From Candidatus Woesearchaeota archaeon (lineage in GTDB: Archaea; Nanobdellota; Nanobdellia; Woesearchaeales; ARS49), in the NCBI GenBank assembly GCA_019323135.1, contig JAHWHT010000068.1, positions 1-5,295 on the forward strand: 5,295 bases of DNA. The letters run 5' to 3'. Shown here piece after piece: positions 1 through 5,295 of this stretch. Numbering within the stretch: the stretch's first letter is position 1; each line of letters begins with the position of its first letter. A program made the position numbers and the translations under genes. The notes beneath the pieces are model-generated. The model was not told the DNA's origin and did no database searches. It saw only the letters and a program-made list of their open reading frames with translations.

Positions 1-1
1 A

Positions 2-337
2 GCTCATTTGAGAAACATGATGAAGGGTGTACAAGAACCATGGGTTTACAAACTTAAGGTCTGTGCCAGCCACTTTCCTATGAACGTTAGTATGAGTGGC
101 AAGGATTTCATTGTTAAGAATTTTTTGGGAGAGAAAGTTCCAAGAAAATTTACAATTAAAGAAGGCGTCACTGTCAAAGTTGACGGTAAAGACGTCATTG
201 TTGAATCAATTGATAAAGAACTTGCAGGAAACACTGCGTCTGAAATCGAATTGATTACAACTATACGCGGTCGCGATTTGAGAGTTTTCCAAGACGGCAT
301 TTACATTACTGAGAAAGCAGGCAAACCAATAAAATGA
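2..337 (+). CDS. rpl6: Ribosomal protein uL6 (L6), archaeal, 3' part only
   Basis: This is the C-terminal 111 residues of large-subunit protein uL6, which sits near the factor-binding region and sarcin-ricin loop of the 50S subunit. The frame is open to the left edge (Ala-His precede the first possible start), so the true start lies upstream; archaeal uL6 is usually about 180 residues. A TTG at 8 is an internal Leu codon, not a start. Recognisable family segments are the linker HLRNMMKGV followed by YKLKVCASHFPMNV, then NFLGEKVPRKF in the second uL6 fold, and the C-terminal RDLRVFQDGIYITEK that closes archaeal uL6. The stop TGA overlaps the ATG of the eL32 gene (ATGA at 334-337), so the two are probably translationally coupled. 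Nothing in the visible part looks damaged. Confidence 0.95.
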   Translation, partial: AHLRNMMKGVQEPWVYKLKVCASHFPMNVSMSGKDFIVKNFLGEKVPRKFTIKEGVTVKVDGKDVIVESIDKELAGNTASEIELITTIRGRDLRVFQDGIYITEKAGKPIK

Positions 338-915
338 AAGAAAAACTAGAGCTTAGAAAAAAGATAAAGAGCAAGAAACCTACTTATCTTAGAGAAGACC
401 ATCACAAGAAAAAAGCTGTTAACAAAAATTCTTGGAGAGGTCCAAGAGGTCTGCATAGCAAAATGAGACATGGTTTCCAGGGCCACAGAGCTACCTTAGA
501 AGTAGGTTATGGTAGTCCTGCAGAAGTCAAGCACTTGCACAAGTCTGGATTAATGCCAGTACTAGTCTGCAATCTGACTGATTTATCAGGTATTGACAAG
601 ACAAAACAAGCAGCAATTATTTCAGCAAAAGTTGGCACTCGGAAAAAAGTTGAGATTGTCAAAAAGGCAAAAGAACTAGCCATCAAAGTAATAAATATCA
701 AAGACGTTGACGCTTACTTGAACACTGTTCAAGAAAGCTTAAAGAAAAAACAGACAGCAAAAGAGAAGACTGCTAAGGAAAAAGAAACAAAACAGAAAGA
801 AAAAGAAAAGAAAGCAGAAGAAAAGAAGAAGAAAGAAGCAAAAGAATCTCCAGAAGATGCTAAGAAAAAACAAACTAAAGAACTCGAAAAAGTCTTGACT
901 AAGAGGGAACAATGA
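334..915 (+). CDS. rpl32e: Ribosomal protein eL32 (L32e) with long Lys/Glu tail
   Basis: eL32 is a large-subunit protein shared by archaea and eukaryotes and absent from bacteria. The 193-residue product has the family core at about residues 14-130: KKPTYLRED, then SWRGPRGLHSKMRHGFQGH (33-51), GYGSPAEVKHLHKSGL (58-73) and AKVGTRKKVEIVKKA (98-112). From about residue 137 to the end it carries a low-complexity tail; of these 57 residues I count 23 Lys and 13 Glu. The tail probably makes a charged helix or a disordered arm on rRNA, which is inference. Archaeal eL32 is commonly about 125-135 residues, or longer through an N-terminal extension in haloarchaea, so a C-terminal arm of this size is unusual. 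The ATG at 334 overlaps the uL6 stop, and the stop overlaps the eL19 start as ATGA at 912-915. Confidence 0.95.
   Translation: MKEKLELRKKIKSKKPTYLREDHHKKKAVNKNSWRGPRGLHSKMRHGFQGHRATLEVGYGSPAEVKHLHKSGLMPVLVCNLTDLSGIDKTKQAAIISAKVGTRKKVEIVKKAKELAIKVINIKDVDAYLNTVQESLKKKQTAKEKTAKEKETKQKEKEKKAEEKKKKEAKESPEDAKKKQTKELEKVLTKREQ
742..912 (+). other. Low-complexity Lys/Glu tail of eL32
   Basis: This almost pure purine stretch encodes residues 137-193 of eL32. It includes a short tandem-like TAKEKTAKEK unit at residues 141-150 and long runs of K, E and KE. It is in frame and uses several synonymous codons (aaa/aag, gaa/gag), which argues against a simple recent nucleotide repeat expansion. The long open frames it creates on the opposite strand are Phe/Ser-rich shadows. 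Confidence 0.75.
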
Positions 916-1358
916 AACTTCAGAAAAGAATCGCAGCAGATGCAATGAAATGCTCTCAAAAGAGGGTTCACTTGGATCCTGATAAATTGACCGAAGTTAA
1001 AGAAGCAATAACCAAAGCAGACGTCCGGGTTTTGATTAAGCAGGGAGTCATAAAAGAAAAGCCAGTCAAAGGCATTTCAAAAGCACGCTCTAAAAAAATC
1101 AAGCAGCAGAAAAGAAAAGGTCGTCAAAAGAGCGGCGGTTCTAGAAAAGGTAAGTTTTCTGCTCGTGCAAATCCTAAACTGGTTTGGATGCGCTCTGTGC
1201 GTGCACAAAGAAAATTCCTTAAAGAACTAAAAGATAAAGATTTGTTAATCACAGGATGCTTTTGGGAGCTGTATAGGAAATCCAAAGGCGGATTTTTCAG
1301 AAGTATTCGTCACATTAAACTATTCATTAAAGAGAAAGGATTGGTAAAAGAAAAATGA
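912..1358 (+). CDS. rpl19e: Ribosomal protein eL19 (L19e)
   Basis: eL19 is an archaeal/eukaryotic large-subunit protein that lies across 23S rRNA and contributes to a subunit bridge. At 148 residues it matches the archaeal family length. The order of motifs is typical: MKLQKRIAADAMKCSQKRVHLDP (start to 23), EAITKADVRVLIKQGVI (31-47), the basic linker KGISKARSKKIKQQKRKGR (53-71), GSRKGKFSAR (76-85), and the C-terminal helical part with YRKSKGGFFRS (121-131). The linker is very rich in Lys and Arg, as expected for rRNA binding. The start is set by the family N-terminus and by the ATGA overlap with eL32. A GAGGG at 903-907 lies only 4 bases ahead, so it is a poorly spaced ribosome-binding site at best. 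The stop overlaps the uL18 start at 1355-1358. Confidence 0.97.
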   Translation: MKLQKRIAADAMKCSQKRVHLDPDKLTEVKEAITKADVRVLIKQGVIKEKPVKGISKARSKKIKQQKRKGRQKSGGSRKGKFSARANPKLVWMRSVRAQRKFLKELKDKDLLITGCFWELYRKSKGGFFRSIRHIKLFIKEKGLVKEK

Positions 1359-1930
1359 GCAGAAACACAGTAGCCAAGAGACGGAAAAGAGAAGGAAAAA
1401 CCGATTATAAAATGAGAATAAGGTTTGTTAAAGCAAATATGCCTAGACTTATTATTCGTAAGAGCTTGAAAAACATTATGCTGCAAATTGTACAGTTTTC
1501 TCCAGCAGGAGATAAAGTTTTATTGTCTGTGCATGCTCACGATATCCAAAAGTTGGGATGGAAAGCAAGCAACAATAACCTGCCTGCAAGTTACCTTTGC
1601 GGCTACTTGCTTGGAAAAAAGGCAGTAGAAAAGAAAATCAAATCTTGCATCTTGGATTTAGGTATGCAAAGCAGTGTCAAAAAAGGTTCTTTGTTTGCAT
1701 CACTAAAAGGTGCTGTTGACGCAGGTCTTGATGTTCCTCATTCAGGCAAAGTTTTCCCTGATGAAAAAAGAATTAAAGGAGAACATATTGTAAATTACGC
1801 TAAATCACTTAAAGAAAATAAGGAAAAATATGATAAGCAGTTTGCTACTTATATTAAGAAAGGTTTTGATCCTGAAAAAATCACAACTCATTTTGATGAG
1901 ATAAAAGCTAAGATTGGTGCTAAAAAATGA
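1355..1930 (+). CDS. rpl18: Ribosomal protein uL18 (L18), archaeal type
   Basis: uL18 binds 5S rRNA and helps build the central protuberance of the large subunit. The 191-residue product has the longer archaeal/eukaryotic form rather than the ~115-residue bacterial one. Visible family segments are KRRKREGKTDYKMR (8-21), PRLIIRKSLKNIMLQIV (30-46), GWKASNNNLPASYLCGYLLG (68-87, the region after the central sheet), FASLKGAVDAGLDVPHS (114-130), and the archaeal C-terminal part GEHIVNYAKSL (142-152) plus GFDPEKITTHFDEIKAKI (170-187). The start overlaps the eL19 stop by ATGA, and the TGA stop at 1928-1930 overlaps the uS5 start in the same way. Everything agrees with an intact gene. Confidence 0.97.
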   Translation: MSRNTVAKRRKREGKTDYKMRIRFVKANMPRLIIRKSLKNIMLQIVQFSPAGDKVLLSVHAHDIQKLGWKASNNNLPASYLCGYLLGKKAVEKKIKSCILDLGMQSSVKKGSLFASLKGAVDAGLDVPHSGKVFPDEKRIKGEHIVNYAKSLKENKEKYDKQFATYIKKGFDPEKITTHFDEIKAKIGAKK

Positions 1931-2781
1931 CTGAAGAAGAAAAAAAGGCCACGCCAAAAATTGAACCAATAGTTGAGGACGAAAAAATCGAAGTAGAGAA
2001 AGAAGTTTTAGAAGTCCCTGCTAAGGTAGAAGATGCTGTCCCAGACAAATCAATCTCTGTAGATGTTGAAGGATGGAAACCTAAGACTACTACTGGCAAG
2101 ATGGTCAAATCTGGCGAAATAACTGACATTAATCAAGTACTAGATGCAGGAATTAAGATTCTTGAACCAGAAATCACAGATGTATTGTTGCCTGGATTGC
2201 AAAAAGAGCTTTTGCTTGTAGGCCAATCCAAAGGTAAGTTTGGCGGCGGTTCAAGAAGAATTTTCAAGCAGACTCAGAAAAAGACTCCAGAAGGTAATAA
2301 TCCTAGTTTTACTTGTTTTGCAGCAGTAGGTGTTGAAGACGGATATATCGGCGGTGGTGCTGGTAAGTCTAAAGATACTGTTCCTGCACGTGAAAAAGCA
2401 ACAAGGAATGCTAAACTTAATGTTTTCAAGATTAGAAGAGGTTGCGGCAGCTGGGAATGCGGCTGTAAAACGCCTCACTCTATTCCATTTGAAGTTGAAG
2501 GTAAGTGTGGTTCTGTAAAAATTAAATTAATGCCTGCGCCTAAAGGTAAAGGCCTCTGTATTGAACCAGAATGCGCAAAAATTCTGAAACTTGCAGGCAT
2601 CAAAGATGTCTGGAGTAAGACCTTTGGACAAACTCGCGTCAAAACAAATCTTGTGAAAGCTTGTATGAAAGCTTTGAGAGAATTGATGAAAGTTAAAGTT
2701 CACCCAAGCAGATATGCTGCTCTAGGTATTGCTGAAGGAAGAGCTACAGACACAAAGAACGAGGAAATACAGAATGAGTAA
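1927..2781 (+). CDS. rps5: Ribosomal protein uS5 (S5), extended
   Basis: uS5 is a small-subunit protein near the decoding centre and mRNA entry that supports accuracy. The product is 284 residues, against roughly 200-220 for most archaeal uS5. The core is clear: GWKPKTTTGKMVKSGEI (49-65), EPEITDVLLPGL (80-91), the RNA-binding fold ending in RRGCGSWECGC (170-180, archaeal Cys cluster C173, C178, C180), PHSIPFEVEGKCGS (183-196), PAPKGKGL (203-210) and LAGIKDVWSKTFGQTR (222-237). Three parts are extra: an acidic N-terminus (about 1-46), a Gly/Lys-rich longer loop (about 100-127), and a C-terminal extension after about residue 255. The ATG overlaps the uL18 stop; GGTG at 1916-1919, 7 bases before it, could be a weak ribosome-binding site. 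The TAA stop overlaps the uL30 gene by eight bases. Confidence 0.96.
   Translation: MTEEEKKATPKIEPIVEDEKIEVEKEVLEVPAKVEDAVPDKSISVDVEGWKPKTTTGKMVKSGEITDINQVLDAGIKILEPEITDVLLPGLQKELLLVGQSKGKFGGGSRRIFKQTQKKTPEGNNPSFTCFAAVGVEDGYIGGGAGKSKDTVPAREKATRNAKLNVFKIRRGCGSWECGCKTPHSIPFEVEGKCGSVKIKLMPAPKGKGLCIEPECAKILKLAGIKDVWSKTFGQTRVKTNLVKACMKALRELMKVKVHPSRYAALGIAEGRATDTKNEEIQNE
2761..2764 (+). promoter_or_regulatory. Shine-Dalgarno-like GAGG before uL30
   Basis: GAGG lies inside the end of the uS5 gene, 9 bases before the ATG at 2774. It supports that ATG over the upstream in-frame TTG at 2729, which would add 15 residues unlike any uL30 N-terminus. Confidence 0.5.
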
Positions 2782-3121
2782 ACTCGCTATTATTCGGATT
2801 AAAGGCCCAGTCAGAGTTAAGTATGAAGTAGAAGATACTATGAAGATGCTGCATTTGAATAAAAAATTTAATTGTGTTGTTATCGAAGACAAACCAGAAT
2901 TCAGAGGCATGATTAAAAAAGTTGAGCATCTTATTACTTGGGGCAAAATCACAGATGAAACTATTAAATTGCTTGAAAAAAGAAAAAAGGGCAAATATTT
3001 TGCTCTACACCCTCCAAAAGGTGGTTTTGAGAGAAAAGGTACAAAAATCCCTTTTAAGCTAGGTGGAGCATATGGTTATCGTAAAGATAAAATTAATGAT
3101 TTGATTCAGAGGATGTTATAA
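2774..3121 (+). CDS. rpl30: Ribosomal protein uL30 (L30), shortened archaeal form
   Basis: uL30 is a small alpha/beta protein of the large subunit. I place the start at ATG 2774, giving 115 residues beginning MSKLAIIRIKGPV, the usual family N-terminus; the frame is open back to a TTG at 2729 but that part belongs to uS5. The core matches archaeal uL30: the first strand, then DTMKMLHLNKKFNCVVIED (21-39), FRGMIKKVEHLITWGKITDET (43-63), and the archaeal C-terminus ALHPPKGGFERKGTKIPFKLGGAYGYR (77-103) ending DLIQRML. Archaeal uL30 is usually about 150-155 residues. The missing ~35-40 residues fall between TWGKITDETIKLLEKR and the ALHPP motif, where most archaea have a helical insertion. Both flanks are intact, so this looks like a clean loss and not a frameshift. 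It overlaps uS5 by 8 bases, and its TAA shares its last A with the uL15 ATG. Confidence 0.94.
   Translation: MSKLAIIRIKGPVRVKYEVEDTMKMLHLNKKFNCVVIEDKPEFRGMIKKVEHLITWGKITDETIKLLEKRKKGKYFALHPPKGGFERKGTKIPFKLGGAYGYRKDKINDLIQRML
3108..3112 (+). promoter_or_regulatory. Shine-Dalgarno-like AGAGG before uL15
   Basis: AGAGG sits within the last codons of uL30, 8 bases before the uL15 ATG at 3121. It is a plausible ribosome-binding site that would add to the TAATG coupling. Confidence 0.45.
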
Positions 3122-3606
3122 TGACTGCTAAAAAAAGAAGAAAGAGTTCACGAAATAACGGATCTAATTCATGCGGCTGGGGCTCAACACACAGAGGCGC
3201 TGGCAACAGAGGCGGTAGAGGTAACGCAGGTACTGGTAAGAAAGGTAAATGTAAGATGCCTCAGAAAGGAACGTGGACTATTCAATTTTTTGGTAAAAGA
3301 GGATTTAAATCAAAAGGTTTTGCAGATCACTACACTGTTAATTTGCGTAGCGTAGAAGAATTGCTAGAGACCTTTGTTAAAAATAAGGCCGCAGTCCTTG
3401 AAAAAGATATTTACACCATTAATCTTACGGATTTAGGTATTGATAAATTGCTTGCAACAGGTAAAGTTACTAAGAAATTTAAGATAACTGTCAAATTCGC
3501 CTCAAAATCAGCTATTGAAAAAGTCAAAGCTGCTGGCGGAGAAGTTATTTTGCCTGCTAAAAAACAAGTTAAAGCTCCTGAACCAAAAGAGAAAGGTAAA
3601 GAATAA
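3121..3606 (+). CDS. rpl15: Ribosomal protein uL15 (L15), archaeal type
   Basis: uL15 is a large-subunit protein whose long Gly/Arg-rich N-terminal arm reaches into 23S rRNA and whose globular C-terminal part lies at the surface. The 161-residue product shows this plan: basic start AKKRRKSSRNNGS, CGWGSTHRGAGNRGGRGNAGTGKKG as the Gly-rich arm (18-42), GKRGFKSKGF (58-67), then NLTDLGIDKLLATGKVTKKF (101-120), followed by AIEKVKAAGGEVI (131-143), the usual end of the fold. Residues 145-161 are a Lys/Pro/Glu tail (AKKQVKAPEPKEKGKE) that I would expect to be flexible. The start shares one base with the uL30 stop (TAATG), and the stop does the same with secY at 3606. Confidence 0.96.
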   Translation: MTAKKRRKSSRNNGSNSCGWGSTHRGAGNRGGRGNAGTGKKGKCKMPQKGTWTIQFFGKRGFKSKGFADHYTVNLRSVEELLETFVKNKAAVLEKDIYTINLTDLGIDKLLATGKVTKKFKITVKFASKSAIEKVKAAGGEVILPAKKQVKAPEPKEKGKE

Positions 3607-5000
3607 TGAGTTTTTTCAAAAAAGTATTGTATAATCTTCCTGAAGTTAAAGGCCCTACACAAAAACGTCTTTCCTTCAAGGAAAAATTAAAGTGGACTGG
3701 CATTATTCTAATATTGTTTTTTGTTTTAGGTATGGTTCCTTTATTTGGACTAGGCCAGAACGCTCTGCAGAGATTTGAATTACTATCTATTATATTGGGT
3801 GCTAGTTTTGGTTCTATTATATCTTTAGGTATTGGCCCTATTGTTACTGCATCTATCGTATTGCAGCTATTGAATGGTTCAGGTATATTAAAGTTTGATC
3901 TTACATCGGAGGCAGGAAGACAAACGTTTCAAGGTGTTCAAAAGATAAGTGCAGTTTTCTTTATTTTATTTGAAGCAGGAATTTATGTTTTCATGAGTGG
4001 TTTAGCTCCTGCTGCTGAATTAGCAGGCACCCCGCTTTATTTTCAATTAGAGTTAGTATTAGTGTTTCAATTATTCCTAGGCGGTATATTGATTATGTTT
4101 ATGGATGAAGTTGTTAGCAAGTGGGGCTTTGGCTCGGGAGTTAGCTTGTTTATTGCAGCAGGTGTTTCTCAAAGTATCTTTATTCGGGCCCTGAGTCCTC
4201 TGCCTTCTCCTACTAATCCTTCTATTGCTACTGGCGCAATTCCTGCTTTAGTCCAGAGCTTAGCTGCAGGTGATCCGCAGACAGCTCTATTAATGTTTGC
4301 AGGCGTTATATCTACTATTGTTGTTTTTGTTATGGCAGTTTATTCTCAGGCTATGAAAGTAGAGATTCCTCTGAGTTTTGGACGAGTGCGTGGCCACGGC
4401 ATAAGATGGCCTCTGAGTTTTATGTATACATCTAACATTCCAGTTATTTTAGTTGCAGCTTTATTGGCTAATATTCAATTATGGGCTAGATTGCTTCAGA
4501 ATTGGGGTCTTCCTCTTCTAGGTACTTTTGCAGGCAATAATCCTGCAACAGGTCTTGTTGCATGGGTTGCTTCCCCTAATATTGTTGGTAAGGCAATCAG
4601 AGGCAGTTTGAGTTTTTCAGATGTTGGGCACGCAGGTGTTTATGTATTAATTATGCTTATTGGTTGTGTTATTTTTTCATGGTTCTGGGTTCAGACCTCT
4701 GGAATGGATGCAAAATCTCAAGCAAAACAGATTATGTCTTCTGGCCTGCAGATTCCTGGCTTTAGAAAAGATGAAAGAGTTCTAGAAAGATTACTGCAAA
4801 GATATATTGGTCCTTTGACAATAATGGGCGCAATTGCAGTTGGTATTCTGGCAGCAGCCGCAGATGTTTCTGGTGCATTGACTTCTGGAACAGGTTTATT
4901 GCTTACTGTTATGATTATTTACAAGTTATATGAAGAGATTGCAAAACAGCACATGATGGATATGAATCCTATGATGAGAAAATTCATGGGAGGTTCATAA
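3606..5000 (+). CDS. secY: Preprotein translocase subunit SecY (Sec61 alpha)
   Basis: SecY is the pore subunit of the Sec translocon, passing proteins across or into the cell membrane while the ribosome docks on its cytoplasmic face. The 464-residue product resembles archaeal SecY throughout. It has an amphipathic start with FKEKLKWTGI (24-33) leading into TM1 (about 30-48), a plug/TM2 region with SLGIGPIVTASIVLQLLNGSGI (73-94), TM3 (112-133), TM4 (146-167) and MDEVVSKWGFGSGVSLFIAAGVSQ (166-189) into TM5. The cytoplasmic loop VEIPLSFGRVRGHG (252-265) follows TM6 (225-247), SNIPVILVAALLANIQLW (276-293) is TM7, TM8 is about 345-363, the second ribosome-facing loop is GFRKDER (385-391), and TM9-10 lie at about 400-441. 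All ten helices are present. The ATG overlaps the uL15 stop (TAATG); AAAGGT at 3592-3597 is a weak ribosome-binding site. The T-rich coding strand reflects hydrophobic codons. Confidence 0.98.
   Translation: MSFFKKVLYNLPEVKGPTQKRLSFKEKLKWTGIILILFFVLGMVPLFGLGQNALQRFELLSIILGASFGSIISLGIGPIVTASIVLQLLNGSGILKFDLTSEAGRQTFQGVQKISAVFFILFEAGIYVFMSGLAPAAELAGTPLYFQLELVLVFQLFLGGILIMFMDEVVSKWGFGSGVSLFIAAGVSQSIFIRALSPLPSPTNPSIATGAIPALVQSLAAGDPQTALLMFAGVISTIVVFVMAVYSQAMKVEIPLSFGRVRGHGIRWPLSFMYTSNIPVILVAALLANIQLWARLLQNWGLPLLGTFAGNNPATGLVAWVASPNIVGKAIRGSLSFSDVGHAGVYVLIMLIGCVIFSWFWVQTSGMDAKSQAKQIMSSGLQIPGFRKDERVLERLLQRYIGPLTIMGAIAVGILAAAADVSGALTSGTGLLLTVMIIYKLYEEIAKQHMMDMNPMMRKFMGGS
4989..4994 (+). promoter_or_regulatory. 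Strong Shine-Dalgarno match GGAGGT at secY end
   Basis: GGAGGT, the best match in the window to the core of a prokaryotic Shine-Dalgarno, lies 5 bases before the ATG at 5000. It also encodes the Gly-Gly of the SecY C-terminus, so chance cannot be excluded. It favours translation starting at 5000 rather than at 5045, which is 50 bases away. Confidence 0.45.
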
Positions 5001-5044
5001 TGAAAATAAAAAATCGTATTAGAACAACAGAGGCGGATGTATAA
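5000..5044 (+). other. 14-codon open frame in secY-DUF106 spacer
   Basis: This tiny frame reads MKIKNRIRTTEADV and stops at TAA 5042-5044. Its ATG shares one base with the secY stop, the same TAATG form used by uL15 and secY, and it has GGAGGT 5 bases upstream. It is in the same frame as the DUF106 gene, whose ATG follows the TAA directly. It could be a translated leader peptide passing ribosomes to the next gene, a former N-terminus of the DUF106 protein cut off by a stop, or a chance frame. I recognise no homology. Confidence 0.3.
5030..5036 (+). promoter_or_regulatory. Shine-Dalgarno-like GAGGCGG before DUF106 gene
   Basis: GAGGCGG lies 8 bases before the ATG at 5045 and is a plausible ribosome-binding site for the DUF106 gene. 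It supports that start as an independent initiation site. Confidence 0.45.
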
Positions 5045-5295
5045 ATGGGATTTTTCAGTTTTCTTGATCCAGTATTGAATTTTGTTTTTGGCCCTTTATT
5101 GAACTTGTCTCCTTTTTTTGCTATTATGATTATGTCTTTTTTGATTTCTTTGATTATTGTATTGATTTACAAGTTTGCAACTAATCAAACATTGATGAAG
5201 CAATTAAAAGGCGAAATCAAAGATCTGCAAAAGCAGGCTAAAGAACTAAAAGAGTTTCCTGATAAAGCAATGGCTGTCCAGAAAAAAGCCATGCA
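5045..5295 (+). CDS. DUF106/EMC3-like membrane protein, 5' part
   Basis: The frame is open from ATG 5045 to the right edge (83 codons plus two bases), so the C-terminal part is missing. The visible piece starts MGFFSFLDPVLNFVFGPLLN, has one hydrophobic segment at about residues 21-43, then a Lys/Glu/Gln-rich helix likely to form a coiled coil (about 49-70, LMKQLKGEIKDLQKQAKELK) and FPDKAMAVQKKAM. This N-terminal helix, cytosolic coiled coil and D-K-A-M-x-x-Q-K-K-A-M pattern is what I recall of archaeal DUF106 proteins, the relatives of eukaryotic EMC3 and TMCO1 within the Oxa1/YidC superfamily of membrane insertases. The remaining two predicted membrane helices would be beyond the window. Its place after secY fits a role in membrane protein biogenesis. 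Family assignment is from memory of a partial sequence. Confidence 0.85.
   Translation, partial: MGFFSFLDPVLNFVFGPLLNLSPFFAIMIMSFLISLIIVLIYKFATNQTLMKQLKGEIKDLQKQAKELKEFPDKAMAVQKKAM

Noticed and set aside
8..10. TTG as the start of uL6
   Set aside because: The frame continues to the left edge and the TTG codes for Leu in the family's linker motif.
729..971. Phe/Ser-rich open frames on the - strand
   Set aside because: They are the reverse complement of the Lys/Glu tail of eL32; purine-rich DNA yields few stops on the other strand.
1921..1930. A-run at the uL18-uS5 junction as a frameshift site
   Set aside because: uS5 has its own ATG there, the bases do not form a good slippery heptamer in the uL18 frame, and similar ATGA junctions occur without long A-runs.
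2729..2773. Earlier TTG start for uL30
   Set aside because: It would add 15 residues with no family match and overlap uS5 by 53 bases; the ATG at 2774 gives the usual N-terminus.
3606..5000. Change from A-rich to T-rich coding strand as a sign of gene transfer
   Set aside because: T-rich codons for Leu, Phe, Ile and Val are expected in a ten-helix membrane protein, and the gene is in its normal place.
5037..5078. ATG at 5037 in another frame
   Set aside because: It opens only a 13-codon frame ending TGA, with no family match; the DUF106 frame begins at 5045.
1..5295. Internal promoters, terminators, RNA genes, CRISPR or mobile elements
   Set aside because: No gap is longer than 44 bases, and I saw no convincing TATA box, hairpin with T-run, tRNA fold, spaced repeats or transposase.

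Overview
This window is a piece of an archaeal ribosomal-protein operon, the 3' end of the spc cluster. It is read entirely on the + strand and is almost all coding. In order it holds the end of uL6, then eL32, eL19, uL18, uS5, uL30, uL15, the protein-translocation channel SecY, and the beginning of a DUF106/EMC3-type (Oxa1 superfamily) membrane protein cut by the right edge. eL32 and eL19 are found in archaea and eukaryotes but not bacteria, and this gene order with them inserted between L6 and L18 is the classical archaeal arrangement. The standard genetic code is used, with both TGA and TAA as stops.

The sequence is AT-rich, with an A-rich coding strand in the ribosomal genes and a T-rich one in secY. 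Several details suggest a small-genome DPANN archaeon of the Woesearchaeota/Pacearchaeota/Nanoarchaeota kind: a shortened uL30, a lengthened loop in uS5, Lys/Glu-rich tails, and no adenylate kinase gene after secY. That placement rests on remembered family features, not on a tree, and is only moderately certain.

Layout: 1-3606 is ribosomal proteins, 3606-5000 is secY, 5000-5044 is a short spacer with a 14-codon open frame, and 5045-5295 is the DUF106 gene start. The seven complete-gene starts from eL32 to secY all overlap the stop of the gene before: four by ATGA, one by eight bases, and two by TAATG. This implies one mRNA with translation passed from gene to gene. No promoter, terminator, RNA gene, repeat array or mobile element is visible.

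The genes form one logical unit: large- and small-subunit ribosomal proteins, then the channel the ribosome docks on, then a predicted insertase-like partner. I see no undescribed defence or mobile system here. The points worth a second look are the secY-DUF106 junction, the missing adk, the trimmed uL30, and the unusual charged extensions on eL32 and uS5.
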